This document shows, piece after piece, positions 25,854 through 35,024 of a stretch of 39,329 bases of DNA. The notes beneath the pieces were generated by a model. The model worked only from the letters and a program-made list of their open reading frames with translations, was not told where the DNA came from and ran no database searches. Source of the stretch: Haliea sp. (GTDB taxonomy: Bacteria; Pseudomonadota; Gammaproteobacteria; Pseudomonadales; Halieaceae); assembly GCA_002692965.1 (NCBI GenBank), contig NZNC01000011.1, positions 1 to 39,329 on the forward strand, given 5' to 3'. A program made the translations under genes and the position numbers. How positions within the stretch are numbered: the stretch's first letter is position 1; each line of letters starts with the position of its first letter.

Positions 25854-26875
25854 CAATGCTCCTCGTGTTGATCGGCCCGCTCTCGCAGCGGAACCAGTAC
25901 TTCATCAATATATAAATGCAGGCAATCCCAGGCGCGTTGCAGCGGCACACCGCCGACCAGGGGGTGCAATAGTGCCGTAAAGCCGGCCCCGCCCGCCAGA
26001 TGCCGCTGGCGGCATTCCACCGGCGTCAGGATCTCGTAGCGCTTGCTCTCCCGCAGGGCCTCCACGCTGTCCGCCTGCATCTCCAGCGGGCGCTGCAGCC
26101 CCTCCGCACGCCAGCTGCTGTACTCGCGGACCTCGTTAAGCATGTAGGGGCCGATCTCCTCCCAGGCCCGCTCCGGATCCGGATCTATGAACAGCATCGA
26201 CATGTCCGCCGGCGGACAATAAACGAAGCCCTCGGTACCGTGGGCTGCCAGTTGTTCGTGATAATAAGCCTCCAACTCGGGCATCGGTTGCGGGGGTGAA
26301 AAGGGAATGCCGAACCGCGCCGCGCGGCGCGCCGCCGGACGGCTCATGCCACCCAGAAGGAAAAAAGGATGCGGGCGCGAAAACGGAACCGGCGTGACGC
26401 GAATCTCCCGGCCCCGGTAGTCGAAGGGCTCGCCGCGCCAGGCCTTCAACAATGTGTCCAGCACATGGTCCATCCAGGCCCCACGCGCCTCCCAGGGTTT
26501 GTCCAGTGCGTGAAATTCGATATCGCGATAGCCCAGGCCAGCGATAAAGGACAGCCGCCCCTGACTCAGCAGGTCGATTACCGCGAGGTCCTCCGCCAGG
26601 CGCACCGGATCATAGAGACTGACCAGGAGAGCGCCGAGGGTAATCCGGCACTGACGCGTGCGGGCAGCCACGGCGCCGGCCATGGTCAGGGGCGACGGCA
26701 ACCAGCCATTGTCCGCCAGGTGATGCTCCTCCAGGCCGATGTTGGCAAAGCCGGCGGCATCCGCATATTCAGCCATATCGACAGCAGCGCGGTAACGCTC
26801 GGACAGCGTTTCCGGATCCAGACTGTCGCCGGTCATGTTGATGCGCAGGGAAGCGCTGATGTCGTCCGCGTTCAT
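25853..26875 (-). CDS. LLM-class flavin-dependent oxidoreductase (luciferase-like)
   Basis: 340 residues, full length for the group. The (beta/alpha)8 luciferase-like features are seen: AAGFANIGLEEHHLADNGWLP, GALLVSLYDPVRLAEDLAVIDLLSQGRL, and GLGYRDIEF, with GGMSRPAARRAARFG in the C-terminal half, where the FMN or F420 phosphate region lies. It would oxidise an aliphatic or sulfur-containing substrate using reduced flavin; the exact reaction cannot be given. GGGAG lies before the ATG at 26875, which overlaps the cyclase stop by 4 nt (ATGA). It precedes the thioesterase and is coupled to it. Confidence 0.9.
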   Translation of the reverse strand: MNADDISASLRINMTGDSLDPETLSERYRAAVDMAEYADAAGFANIGLEEHHLADNGWLPSPLTMAGAVAARTRQCRITLGALLVSLYDPVRLAEDLAVIDLLSQGRLSFIAGLGYRDIEFHALDKPWEARGAWMDHVLDTLLKAWRGEPFDYRGREIRVTPVPFSRPHPFFLLGGMSRPAARRAARFGIPFSPPQPMPELEAYYHEQLAAHGTEGFVYCPPADMSMLFIDPDPERAWEEIGPYMLNEVREYSSWRAEGLQRPLEMQADSVEALRESKRYEILTPVECRQRHLAGGAGFTALLHPLVGGVPLQRAWDCLHLYIDEVLVPLRERADQHEEH

Positions 26876-28680
26876 GATGTCTCCCTCGCTGAAGTCTGAC
26901 GCAGGGTATCAGCGGGATGCGGGGCTCCCGCGCTGCACTCGATGCGGTCGCGACCCGATTGCTTGCCCAGGTAAAGGGCCTTGTCCGCGGCCGCCAAGGC
27001 ACTGTCGAAATCCGACTCGAGTCGCGCAATACCAAAAGTCATGGTCGCGGTAAGCTGGCCCGCGGCGGTATCCACGGGCGCCGCAAGCAGGGCTTCCCGC
27101 ACCCGTGTCGTCACCCGCAGGGCCTCGCGCAGGGATGCGTCACAGAACAGAATCACGAACTCCTCGCCGCCCCAGCGGCAGAGCAGATCGCTCTCCCGCA
27201 AAGCTCCCTCGAGGCGACGGGAAATCGCACACAGGACCTCGTCCCCAACGGCGTGACCGTGACTGTCATTGAGCGCCTTGAAGTGATCGATATCCGCCAG
27301 TACCACGGCCATGGGCTGACCGCGGCGGCGGCACTGCACCATGGCGTGCTGGGCCACCTCCCGGAATGCACGGCGATTAAAGAGCCCGGTGAGGGGGTCG
27401 CGGGCGGCCAGTTCGCGAATGGTCTCCAGGGCCTGTTCCAGTTCACTGTTGCGTGCCGCAAGCGCCTGCTGCAATTCCACTCGCTGGCGGTAGGCCCGAT
27501 AAATCAGCATGGTCAGCAGGACCAATACACAAAGCGCAACAAAGGTCGCGATATTGATCCAGCGCCGCCAGCGCAACTGCTCCGCCTGCCAGCTCGATTC
27601 CCGCTGCAGTGCCGCAATCTCGTTCTCCGCCAGTCGCAGCACGAAGCCGGACTCCGCCTCCTGCATCAGGTCCGCGCGCTCCCTCACGGCCTGGGTTTCG
27701 CGAAGCGTCGCCGCCCGATCGAGCTGTTCAGCCGCCGCCCGGTCGTCACCCAGCTCCCGGTAGAGCCGCCCCAGCCGCTCCCGCAATTGTGGTTCCACCG
27801 AGGGAATGTCCCGCCCCAGGGCCAGCGAGGCGAGATAGTGGCTTTCCGCTTCCTGCAGTGAACCAAGTCGTCGCTGCAGGTCCCCCTGCACCATGCGCGT
27901 ACCGGCGAGAAACCGCGGCAGGCCCAGGGGCTCCAGGTGCGCCGCGGCCTCGCGGCAGGTCGCTTGCGCCTTATCCAGTGCCCCCGCCGCCTCCTGCACG
28001 CGACAGGTATTGGCCAGGCGAATGGCCAGTTCATTGGGCGCTCCCAGCTCCCGCGCAAGTCCCAGGGCCTGCTCTTCCAGGGGCCGGGCGGCAGCGGGCC
28101 CTTCAAGCTCGGCCACGGATATCGCCAGATTGCCCAGGGCGGTGACCTGCCAGGCCAGGTTCTCCTCGCGCCGGGCCAGCGCCAGGGTGTTCTCCAGGTA
28201 CTCCCGCGCCTGGTGATGATTGCCGCTCATCTGGTGCACGGCACCGATGGCATTGCCCAAAGCCAGAATACCCCAGGTTTCCTCCTGCGCCTGGAATTGC
28301 AGGTATGCGCGATGAAAGTGCTCCAGGGCCCGAGCATAGTGCCCCTCTTCGGCATCCAGGGTGCCGAGCACGTGCCAGTACCGCGCCTGCAGCAAGGGAG
28401 CCTGCAGGTCATTCAGCAGGCCCTCCATGTCTCTCAGCAACGCCCTGGCCTGGGCAATCTCACCGCGGTTGCGGTGCGCTACCGCCTCTTCCCGCAGTTG
28501 CTCGACCCGCGCCCGGATGGGATCCTCTGCCTGCTGCCCCCACCCCTGGGGAACCAGCAGGACCAGCAGCACTGCCAGCAGACATAGCGGAGACCGCAGC
28601 GCGCCAACCGCTGCTGCGCCCGGCCGGACTCGGCGGAGGCAAACGCGCGGGGGCCGACGGGGGCTGGCATGACCTGTCAT
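26872..28680 (-). CDS. TPR-containing membrane diguanylate cyclase (GGDEF)
   Basis: 602 residues from the ATG at 28680. A TTG at 28710 is in frame, but neither has a clear ribosome site. An Arg-rich start precedes a hydrophobic signal segment, then about 300 residues of TPR-like helical repeats (periplasmic sensor), a second membrane helix near 380-400, a coiled-coil linker, and a GGDEF domain. The active site reads GGEEF (about 504-508), with an allosteric I-site RESD five residues before it. DPLTGLFNRRAF opens the catalytic domain. It should make c-di-GMP in response to a periplasmic signal. The gene overlaps the LLM gene by ATGA, so an odd signalling-metabolic coupling is possible. Confidence 0.9.
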   Translation of the reverse strand: MTGHASPRRPPRVCLRRVRPGAAAVGALRSPLCLLAVLLVLLVPQGWGQQAEDPIRARVEQLREEAVAHRNRGEIAQARALLRDMEGLLNDLQAPLLQARYWHVLGTLDAEEGHYARALEHFHRAYLQFQAQEETWGILALGNAIGAVHQMSGNHHQAREYLENTLALARREENLAWQVTALGNLAISVAELEGPAAARPLEEQALGLARELGAPNELAIRLANTCRVQEAAGALDKAQATCREAAAHLEPLGLPRFLAGTRMVQGDLQRRLGSLQEAESHYLASLALGRDIPSVEPQLRERLGRLYRELGDDRAAAEQLDRAATLRETQAVRERADLMQEAESGFVLRLAENEIAALQRESSWQAEQLRWRRWINIATFVALCVLVLLTMLIYRAYRQRVELQQALAARNSELEQALETIRELAARDPLTGLFNRRAFREVAQHAMVQCRRRGQPMAVVLADIDHFKALNDSHGHAVGDEVLCAISRRLEGALRESDLLCRWGGEEFVILFCDASLREALRVTTRVREALLAAPVDTAAGQLTATMTFGIARLESDFDSALAAADKALYLGKQSGRDRIECSAGAPHPADTLRQTSARETS

Positions 28681-28981
28681 GCGGTACCGTGAGGTTCTGG
28701 GAAAGCCCAAGTGTCAGGGATTTGTCGCGGCATTTCCAGTCTCCGCCGGTCGATGATGACAAGCGCGGTCAGGGCCGGGGCCAGCGCAGGTCTAAAACTC
28801 CGCGGCGAGGTCGGTTCAGGAACGCGAGCGGGTGTCACCCTGGCTGCAAAAATAAAACCGTGATATAACAATGTTTGTTGTCTGGCGGATCCGGCTCGCA
28901 CACACCAAAGGTTCACCCATGGGGCCGACACGCACACCCGCCGGGTGACACACCAATAATAATTCAGCAAGGATCAACACC
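28681..28981. promoter_or_regulatory. Divergent promoter region, cyclase and second TonB receptor
   Basis: This 301-bp gap holds no gene that I can support. GTGTCACCC (28832-28840) and GGGTGACAC (28943-28951) are perfect inverted copies 102 bp apart. CACCCG-C-CGGGTG (28935-28947) is a second small palindrome overlapping the latter. TATAAC at 28864-28869 is a possible plus-strand -10 with a poor -35. The inverted copies flank it, as loop-forming or paired operators would. Confidence 0.45.
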
Positions 28982-31216
28982 ATGTCACCAGTCGCCCTCC
29001 GCACCCCTGCCTATGCCCGCCCCACCCTCGCTCTCGCCGTGGGCGCCGCCTTTACACTTGCCGACATCCAGCCAGTTGCAGCCCAGGGCGCCGGCAGGCT
29101 GGAAGAAGTCGTCGTCTCTGCACGCAAAATCGAGGAAAGCCTGCAACAGACGCCGATTGCGGTCAGCGCCTACTCCCAGGAGACGCTGCGGGAAATCGGC
29201 ATGGAGACCCTGACCTCACTCTCCGTGTTCACCCCCAATTTGCAGATGCAGCGCGGGGCCGGCGGCGACAGCTCACTGGTCGCCTGCATGCGCGGTCTCT
29301 GCCGCACCGATGACATCATCACCGAGGAGCCCATGGTGGGCACCTATGTGGATGGCTTCTACATCGCGCGAATGCAGGGCGCCTTCTTCGACTTGCTGGA
29401 CGTCCAGCAGATCGAGATCCTGCGGGGCCCCCAGGGCACGCTGTTCGGCAAGAACACGGCGGGTGGTGCGATCAACATCACCACCGTGCGGCCAGGCCCG
29501 GAGCTGGGTGGCTATGTGGTGGGCACCCTCGGCAGTGACGACCTCTACGGCGGCAAGTTCAGTGTCAACGTGCCGTTTGCCGACGGCCTGGCGGGGCGCC
29601 TCAGCTACGGACAGCAGAAGCGCGACGGCCTGATCGAGAACACCACCTTTTCCGATCTCAACGACAAGGATTTCCAGACCGCGCGCTTTGCCCTCGCGGC
29701 GGATATCGGGGATCGCTTCACCGCCGACTATACCGTCGACTGGTTCGATGCCGACCAGACCCCCAATGGCTGGCAACCGACCCTGATCGAACCGGGATTG
29801 GATATCATCTTTCCCGGCCTTTCCGAAACCAGTGACCCCGGGCTGGACCGCACGGTCGCCACCCCGGAGGAAGTCTTCGACAAGTTCCGCCAGGTATTCA
29901 ACGGGCTCACCCTGAGCTACGAGGTGGGTGACCTCGGGCCCGTGGAGGATTTCACCCTCAAGTCACTGACCGGCTACCGCAGTACCGAACTTTCCAGCTT
30001 CCGCACCATGGTGCCCTACTACTTGATCTCCGGCCCCCTGGAACAGGACTACGACTTTTTCACCCAGGAATTCCAGTTCCTGGGGACCGCCCTGGACAAG
30101 CGACTGAACATCGTCTCGGGGGTCTTCATCAGTGCCGACGAGGGCTTCTACCAGCTGCAGCAACAATTTGGGGCACAGACACCCAATACCGTGATCACTC
30201 TGGAGACCGAGACCGATACCTGGGCGGTGTATGCGGAGCTCTCCTACGCCTTCAATGAACGCTGGAAGGCCTCGTTGGGCGGTCGCTACACCGAGGAGGA
30301 GAAAACTGTCGATTCGTCGATCTTCTTCCCTGCCACCGGGGGTACCCTGCCCATCAGTGAGCTGGCACCGACCAACGAATTCGAGACCGACAACCTGTCC
30401 CCCCGGGCCACCCTGAGCTACCAGCCGACAGACACCACCATGCTCTACGCCACCTATTCGGTGGGCTTCAAGAGCGGCGGCCTGAACGGTCGCGCCACCG
30501 AGGTGCGCAACTTCACGCCCTATGACGATGCCGAGATCACCAGCTACGAGGTGGGCATCAAGTCCGACCTGCTGGACCAGCGTCTGCGGCTGAACGTCGC
30601 CGCCTTCTACCAGGAGCTCGACGACTGGCAGGTACAGATCAACAGTATCGACCCCAACACCTTCACCTTCCTCAGCCGTATCGAGAACGCCGCCGGGGCC
30701 ACCATGACCGGCGCCGAGCTCGAGGCAACCCTGGTGCTTTCCGAGGCCTTCCAGATCAGCGGCACCCTCGGCTGGCTGGACCCCGAGTACGACAATTACC
30801 TGAGCCAGGACTTCACCACCCTGGAATTTATCGACGTCTCCGACCTGTATAACTTCCAGTTCTCGCCGGAATGGACCACCAGCGTAACGGCCCGCTACGA
30901 GGCCCAGGTGGGTGAACTCGGCCGACTGCTGCTGCGACTCGACTGGTCCTGGGTCGACGAGCAGTACTTCCAGGTCGCACCCTCGCCCCTGATCGAGGGT
31001 GACAGCTACACCCTGCTGGATGCACGGGTGGAACTGCGGGAAGTGCTCGGCTCCAGCGTCACGGTTTCCCTCTGGGGCAAGAACCTGGGCGACGAGGAAT
31101 ACCGCACCGGGGGCTTCGACGTCCCCACCTTCGGCATCAACCCGCCCGATGGCCTGTACACCAACAGCTGGGGCAATACCCGCACCTGGGGACTGGATCT
31201 GCGCTACGACTTCTGA
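28982..31216 (+). CDS. TonB-dependent outer-membrane receptor, second copy
   Basis: 744 residues. A signal peptide (to about residue 35) leads to GRLEEVVVSARK, the TonB-box region. The plug has GTYVDGFYI and EILRGPQGTLFGKN-AGGAIN, and the barrel closes in DLRYDF. Within the plug the usual 'IRG' site reads ACMRGLCRTDD, with two Cys five residues apart that could form a disulfide. It resembles the first receptor in architecture but not enough for me to call it a recent duplicate. The ribosome site AAGGA precedes the ATG. The stop is only 17 bp from the end of the convergent helicase gene. Ligand unknown. Confidence 0.93.
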   Translation: MSPVALRTPAYARPTLALAVGAAFTLADIQPVAAQGAGRLEEVVVSARKIEESLQQTPIAVSAYSQETLREIGMETLTSLSVFTPNLQMQRGAGGDSSLVACMRGLCRTDDIITEEPMVGTYVDGFYIARMQGAFFDLLDVQQIEILRGPQGTLFGKNTAGGAINITTVRPGPELGGYVVGTLGSDDLYGGKFSVNVPFADGLAGRLSYGQQKRDGLIENTTFSDLNDKDFQTARFALAADIGDRFTADYTVDWFDADQTPNGWQPTLIEPGLDIIFPGLSETSDPGLDRTVATPEEVFDKFRQVFNGLTLSYEVGDLGPVEDFTLKSLTGYRSTELSSFRTMVPYYLISGPLEQDYDFFTQEFQFLGTALDKRLNIVSGVFISADEGFYQLQQQFGAQTPNTVITLETETDTWAVYAELSYAFNERWKASLGGRYTEEEKTVDSSIFFPATGGTLPISELAPTNEFETDNLSPRATLSYQPTDTTMLYATYSVGFKSGGLNGRATEVRNFTPYDDAEITSYEVGIKSDLLDQRLRLNVAAFYQELDDWQVQINSIDPNTFTFLSRIENAAGATMTGAELEATLVLSEAFQISGTLGWLDPEYDNYLSQDFTTLEFIDVSDLYNFQFSPEWTTSVTARYEAQVGELGRLLLRLDWSWVDEQYFQVAPSPLIEGDSYTLLDARVELREVLGSSVTVSLWGKNLGDEEYRTGGFDVPTFGINPPDGLYTNSWGNTRTWGLDLRYDF

Positions 31217-31225
31217 GAGACGTGG

Positions 31226-31249
31226 AGGTTTGGTTATACAGCCAAACCT
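31226..31249. terminator. Possible bidirectional terminator between receptor and helicase
   Basis: AGGTTTGG (31226-31233) and CCAAACCT (31242-31249) are perfect 8-bp inverted repeats spanning the TAA of the helicase gene at 31234. There is no T-run, so this is a weak terminator call. It lies exactly where the convergent genes meet and could be a junction feature of the island instead. Confidence 0.4.
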
Positions 31250-34200
31250 GCCCGCAAACGCCTCGCCACATCGTGACTTGTACGATTTTCTTTCTTTGCG
31301 TCACCCAACAATCTGAAAATCAAGTCTCGCACAGCTGAAAGCAGTAGAGGGTCCGCATCCACCCTGATATGCCCAGGCTCATCAAAGACAGGCCACAGCA
31401 GCCTGTCGTTTAGCGCCAGCATCGCATTTCGATCTGGCGTGTCGTATCTTAGCTGAACAAGTGGGATTGGCCGGCGTTGCACATCGGCAAGAAAGCGATC
31501 CAGCTCCAGCATCTGGTTGTGCACCGTATCGGAATTGGGTTTCAGCTTTTTTTCAGCAAGGCTAGCCCCGGTGGCTTCCAGCATGATGTTCTGCTGCCGA
31601 CCAACACTGTCATCCTGCCGAGACTGGCGCTGTTCGCTGCGATAGATAAGTTCCAGTTTATCTACACCAGAAAACTCACATTCTAAGACATCATCTGCGG
31701 TCGCTAGACGTTGTTCCCCGACTGCCAGAGACATCAGTGGCTTGCGCTCGACCCATGCAGTCTCAACAAAATCAAAAGGCTCCAACATATAATTGAGCAA
31801 CTTTTCAAAAACAGGATCGCCATAGGTAGCAAAATGCAAGTTACCCTGCTCATCAGGATCTAAGCCGTAGTCAAACAACTCCCTGGACGTAGTGAGCAAC
31901 ACACCGTCTGGCACCCCTGGAATGCCGGTTATGCGGAATGCATCGCCATGAGGGAAGCTCTCAACGCGCCCCCCGAGCGCCTTGAGATAAGCACTTCCGC
32001 TGATAGTCCGCCAGATATTCTCCAAGGAAACAGGTAATGGTTCATCGCGTTGCTGAGCTTCCAGATGTTCGTAGGCGGTCTTTTGTTGATCGGCCTTGAA
32101 CTCCGTTAGCTGCTGGCGCTCTTTGATTCGCTTTGCATGTAACTGCGCTCGTCGAATCAGTTCGTCTTCATCAATCTTTCCCTTCTCACCTTCAGCCTTC
32201 GCATAATCCTCAAAATCCTCAGGCTGGATTGGCAATAGTGAGAACTGCAGCTCACCAGAAACCGTTAAGGCTTCGCGAAAACGCTTGACCAGTCTGGAAT
32301 ACACCACCTCCTCTACGCTACCTTGATAGAGGTAGTTCAACACATGAATCTGCGCATGCTTTTGACCAATACGATCAATACGCCCAATACGCTGCTCCAG
32401 CATCATCGGGTTCCAAGGCAAATCGAAATTGATAAGCAGATCGGCGCTCTGTAGATTAAGACCTTCAGCTGCTGCGTCAGTGCAAAGAAGAATATCGATA
32501 TTCCCAGCCACAAAACGCTGCTTGATAGTGGTGCGGTCCAACCGTTCCGGCTGAAACTCCCCTGCTCTTCGCAGAGTACCACCGGATCCCGAGAAAGTAC
32601 CGATAGGGCAACCGGGCAGGCGCTGTCTCAATTCTCTATGAAGATAGTCCATGGTATCTGTGTAGCGTGTGAACAACACCAACTGACGCACACGATCACT
32701 ACCATTAATCCGACGTAGATCAATATGTTCAAGAAGACGGTTCATTTTCCTGGGTGTCGTAGGCAACTTTTTCATTGTTGCCAACAGAGCTGCGACCGCA
32801 CCCTGCTCCCAGGTCAAGTCACTTTCACTACGGTACTTGAGAACCAACCCCTCCACCTCATCATCCTGCAACTCCTCGAGATCCTCGCGGGAGGCATCTG
32901 CAGCTGCAAACTGGGAAGCTTTGTGATCTAGAGTCTGCTGAATTTTCTGTTGACGCCGCTCAAGGGAAGATTGCAGCGCAAAAAAGGATGAGGCATAACG
33001 CAGGCGCAAGAAACTCAAATAGAAGCCAATGGCCGCTCTCTGCTGCCCATCTTCAAGGTTAGCTGCAATCTGACCTGCGAGATCCGCACAGTACTCCTGC
33101 AACTGGTCGTATACCTCACGTTCAATGTTTTCCAGTGGAATGATACTGGGTTGGACCTCCCGCCAGGCGAGATTGGCATTTAACAAGCCTTCTCGCTGAT
33201 AGGCTCGCAATAGAGAACGTGTGTGTCGCAACATGCTCCGCCCGAGCGGCGCCAACATGCTCAACGCGGGCTGCACCTCATCCCAAATGATAGGGTCCCA
33301 GCCGCGATCGATAAAATCCTCAAGCCCCGACTTTCCAAAAGGGCTCAACACATGCTCATTGACAAATTGCCACTGCTCGGGGGACGAGTGACGAACGTTA
33401 TTCAAATATCGACGCAGCCACTCCTTCTCATAATCCGCCATCGACTCATCGTTAAGCAACTTATCGCGAACGCGGTAAAATATTTCACACAGATCTTCCG
33501 AGAATTGTACTGCGCCTGCTGAAGGCATCAGCTTCAACAGATCGAAGGCCTCTACCCTGTTCAACTGCATCGGTGTCGCCGTGGCCAAAAGGAGCGCGTC
33601 CGATTTGCTATAGAGCGAGCGACGTAATTCCTGATAGAGCTTGTTAAAACGCGGCATGCTGGATTGATTATCCGGACTCTGCCGTCTGGCCTTGTGCGCC
33701 TCATCCACCAAGACCATATCTGTTTCAGGAAGGTTTTCCAGCAATCTCCCACCTTTCCGATTAATCACCAGGCCAGTCGAAATAATTTCAAGTGGTGCAT
33801 CGAACATCTGGCTTTGCCCTTCGCAAAGCTCGCCATTTCGCAGGTCAATGCGCTCCCAAAACCCCTTGCGATTAGTACGCCGGACAAACGGCAAGTAAAA
33901 CTTTTCCGTCATTTCCGTCAGCCACTGTGACGTCAGCGACGCGGGCGCGAAAACCCGGATTGACTTGGCTCGGCCACTCAACCACAAAGCCCTGAAGACC
34001 AGTCCGGCTTCAATAGTTTTGCCAAGTCCCACCTCGTCACACAGCAAGTGGTTGCGAGGGTAAGTTTCCAGCAGACGATTGGCCACAAATCGCTGGTGCG
34101 GCCAGGGTTCAATGGGCGTGGTCTCGATTGCGACGCGCTCCCCGCCAGGCAGTAGTGGAGCGAGGCGCAGCATAGCGAAGCGCAGGCGTTCGGTGAAGCT

Positions 34201-34998
34201 CGGCACTACCTCATCCCTTTCTCGCATCGATTTTTGTGGCGCCTTCATCCAGGAGCCATCTATTTCGTACAACGAGCGCGCGTTGCGAGAAATTTTTACC
34301 AGTCGAGCCTCGACTGCTTCAGGTAACGAAAATGTCTTGATGGCGGGGTGATTACCTTGCCATAACGCAGAGAAATTACGATGGGCCTGGGAAACAAGCG
34401 ACTTGTTCCAGTCATTCCAGGAAGGAAGAACGAGGATATTTTCCGCATTGACAGCAAGCGCTGTTTCTGACTCGTTGAGGGATCCAGCAAGATATAACTC
34501 ATCCCGACCATCACCAATGATCGCCCACTTTTCGTGCAAGTATCCATCTTGGGCATAGTCCAATGCCTGCGGAGAACCATCCTTCGCATGTACTCGCAAA
34601 CCTACGCGAATACTGAGATGCTCCTTCGCCACCATCCACGCAAGCAACTCAACACCATGTCGTAATGCTGAAGGCCACTGATGCTCGCCATCCAGCTCTG
34701 CCAGCATGACCTGACTGGCGCGCTGTTCGTCACCTTGCAGAACAGCAGCAGCATCCTCTGCAGTGAGCTGCATGCCAACTACAAATCGCGCCCTGCCACC
34801 GTTTTCTACAAAACCGGAAAAACCCTGAGATGCAGCGGCCAAAGAAGATGAGGTGAAGTAACCGGCCACTCGATCATAGGCCGTTGCCCGCATTAGTGCA
34901 GGAATATAGAAATCGTGCAATACGTCGACGAGCTTGCCGTCTTCACGAATATCCGACGTGGCGTAACTGGACTCCCAGGGATAATCACGCAATGCCAC
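31234..34998 (-). CDS. PLD-SNF2 fusion helicase, probable defence effector
   Basis: 1254 residues. The N-terminal 220 form a phospholipase-D-like module with one HxK half-site (His155-x-Lys157, then LYLAGSLNES). A SNF2 helicase domain follows: DEVGLGKT (321-328), DEAH (432-435), TATP (473-476), and C-lobe motifs TDAAAEGLNLQ and EQRIGRIDRIGQ. The C-terminal 350 residues are unassigned. The HKD half-site suggests a dimeric nuclease, and the helicase should move on or remodel DNA. A single protein joining these is known from predicted anti-phage operons with DUF1156 methylases. GTG at 34998 has AGGAGG 6 nt upstream. DNA here is AT-richer (29 of 60 G+C at 32461-32520) than the neighbouring core genes. 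Confidence 0.9.
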   Translation of the reverse strand: MALRDYPWESSYATSDIREDGKLVDVLHDFYIPALMRATAYDRVAGYFTSSSLAAASQGFSGFVENGGRARFVVGMQLTAEDAAAVLQGDEQRASQVMLAELDGEHQWPSALRHGVELLAWMVAKEHLSIRVGLRVHAKDGSPQALDYAQDGYLHEKWAIIGDGRDELYLAGSLNESETALAVNAENILVLPSWNDWNKSLVSQAHRNFSALWQGNHPAIKTFSLPEAVEARLVKISRNARSLYEIDGSWMKAPQKSMRERDEVVPSFTERLRFAMLRLAPLLPGGERVAIETTPIEPWPHQRFVANRLLETYPRNHLLCDEVGLGKTIEAGLVFRALWLSGRAKSIRVFAPASLTSQWLTEMTEKFYLPFVRRTNRKGFWERIDLRNGELCEGQSQMFDAPLEIISTGLVINRKGGRLLENLPETDMVLVDEAHKARRQSPDNQSSMPRFNKLYQELRRSLYSKSDALLLATATPMQLNRVEAFDLLKLMPSAGAVQFSEDLCEIFYRVRDKLLNDESMADYEKEWLRRYLNNVRHSSPEQWQFVNEHVLSPFGKSGLEDFIDRGWDPIIWDEVQPALSMLAPLGRSMLRHTRSLLRAYQREGLLNANLAWREVQPSIIPLENIEREVYDQLQEYCADLAGQIAANLEDGQQRAAIGFYLSFLRLRYASSFFALQSSLERRQQKIQQTLDHKASQFAAADASREDLEELQDDEVEGLVLKYRSESDLTWEQGAVAALLATMKKLPTTPRKMNRLLEHIDLRRINGSDRVRQLVLFTRYTDTMDYLHRELRQRLPGCPIGTFSGSGGTLRRAGEFQPERLDRTTIKQRFVAGNIDILLCTDAAAEGLNLQSADLLINFDLPWNPMMLEQRIGRIDRIGQKHAQIHVLNYLYQGSVEEVVYSRLVKRFREALTVSGELQFSLLPIQPEDFEDYAKAEGEKGKIDEDELIRRAQLHAKRIKERQQLTEFKADQQKTAYEHLEAQQRDEPLPVSLENIWRTISGSAYLKALGGRVESFPHGDAFRITGIPGVPDGVLLTTSRELFDYGLDPDEQGNLHFATYGDPVFEKLLNYMLEPFDFVETAWVERKPLMSLAVGEQRLATADDVLECEFSGVDKLELIYRSEQRQSRQDDSVGRQQNIMLEATGASLAEKKLKPNSDTVHNQMLELDRFLADVQRRPIPLVQLRYDTPDRNAMLALNDRLLWPVFDEPGHIRVDADPLLLSAVRDLIFRLLGDAKKENRTSHDVARRLRAGLAV

Positions 34999-35024
34999 TA
35001 TTACCTCCTGAGGGCATTCTGTTC

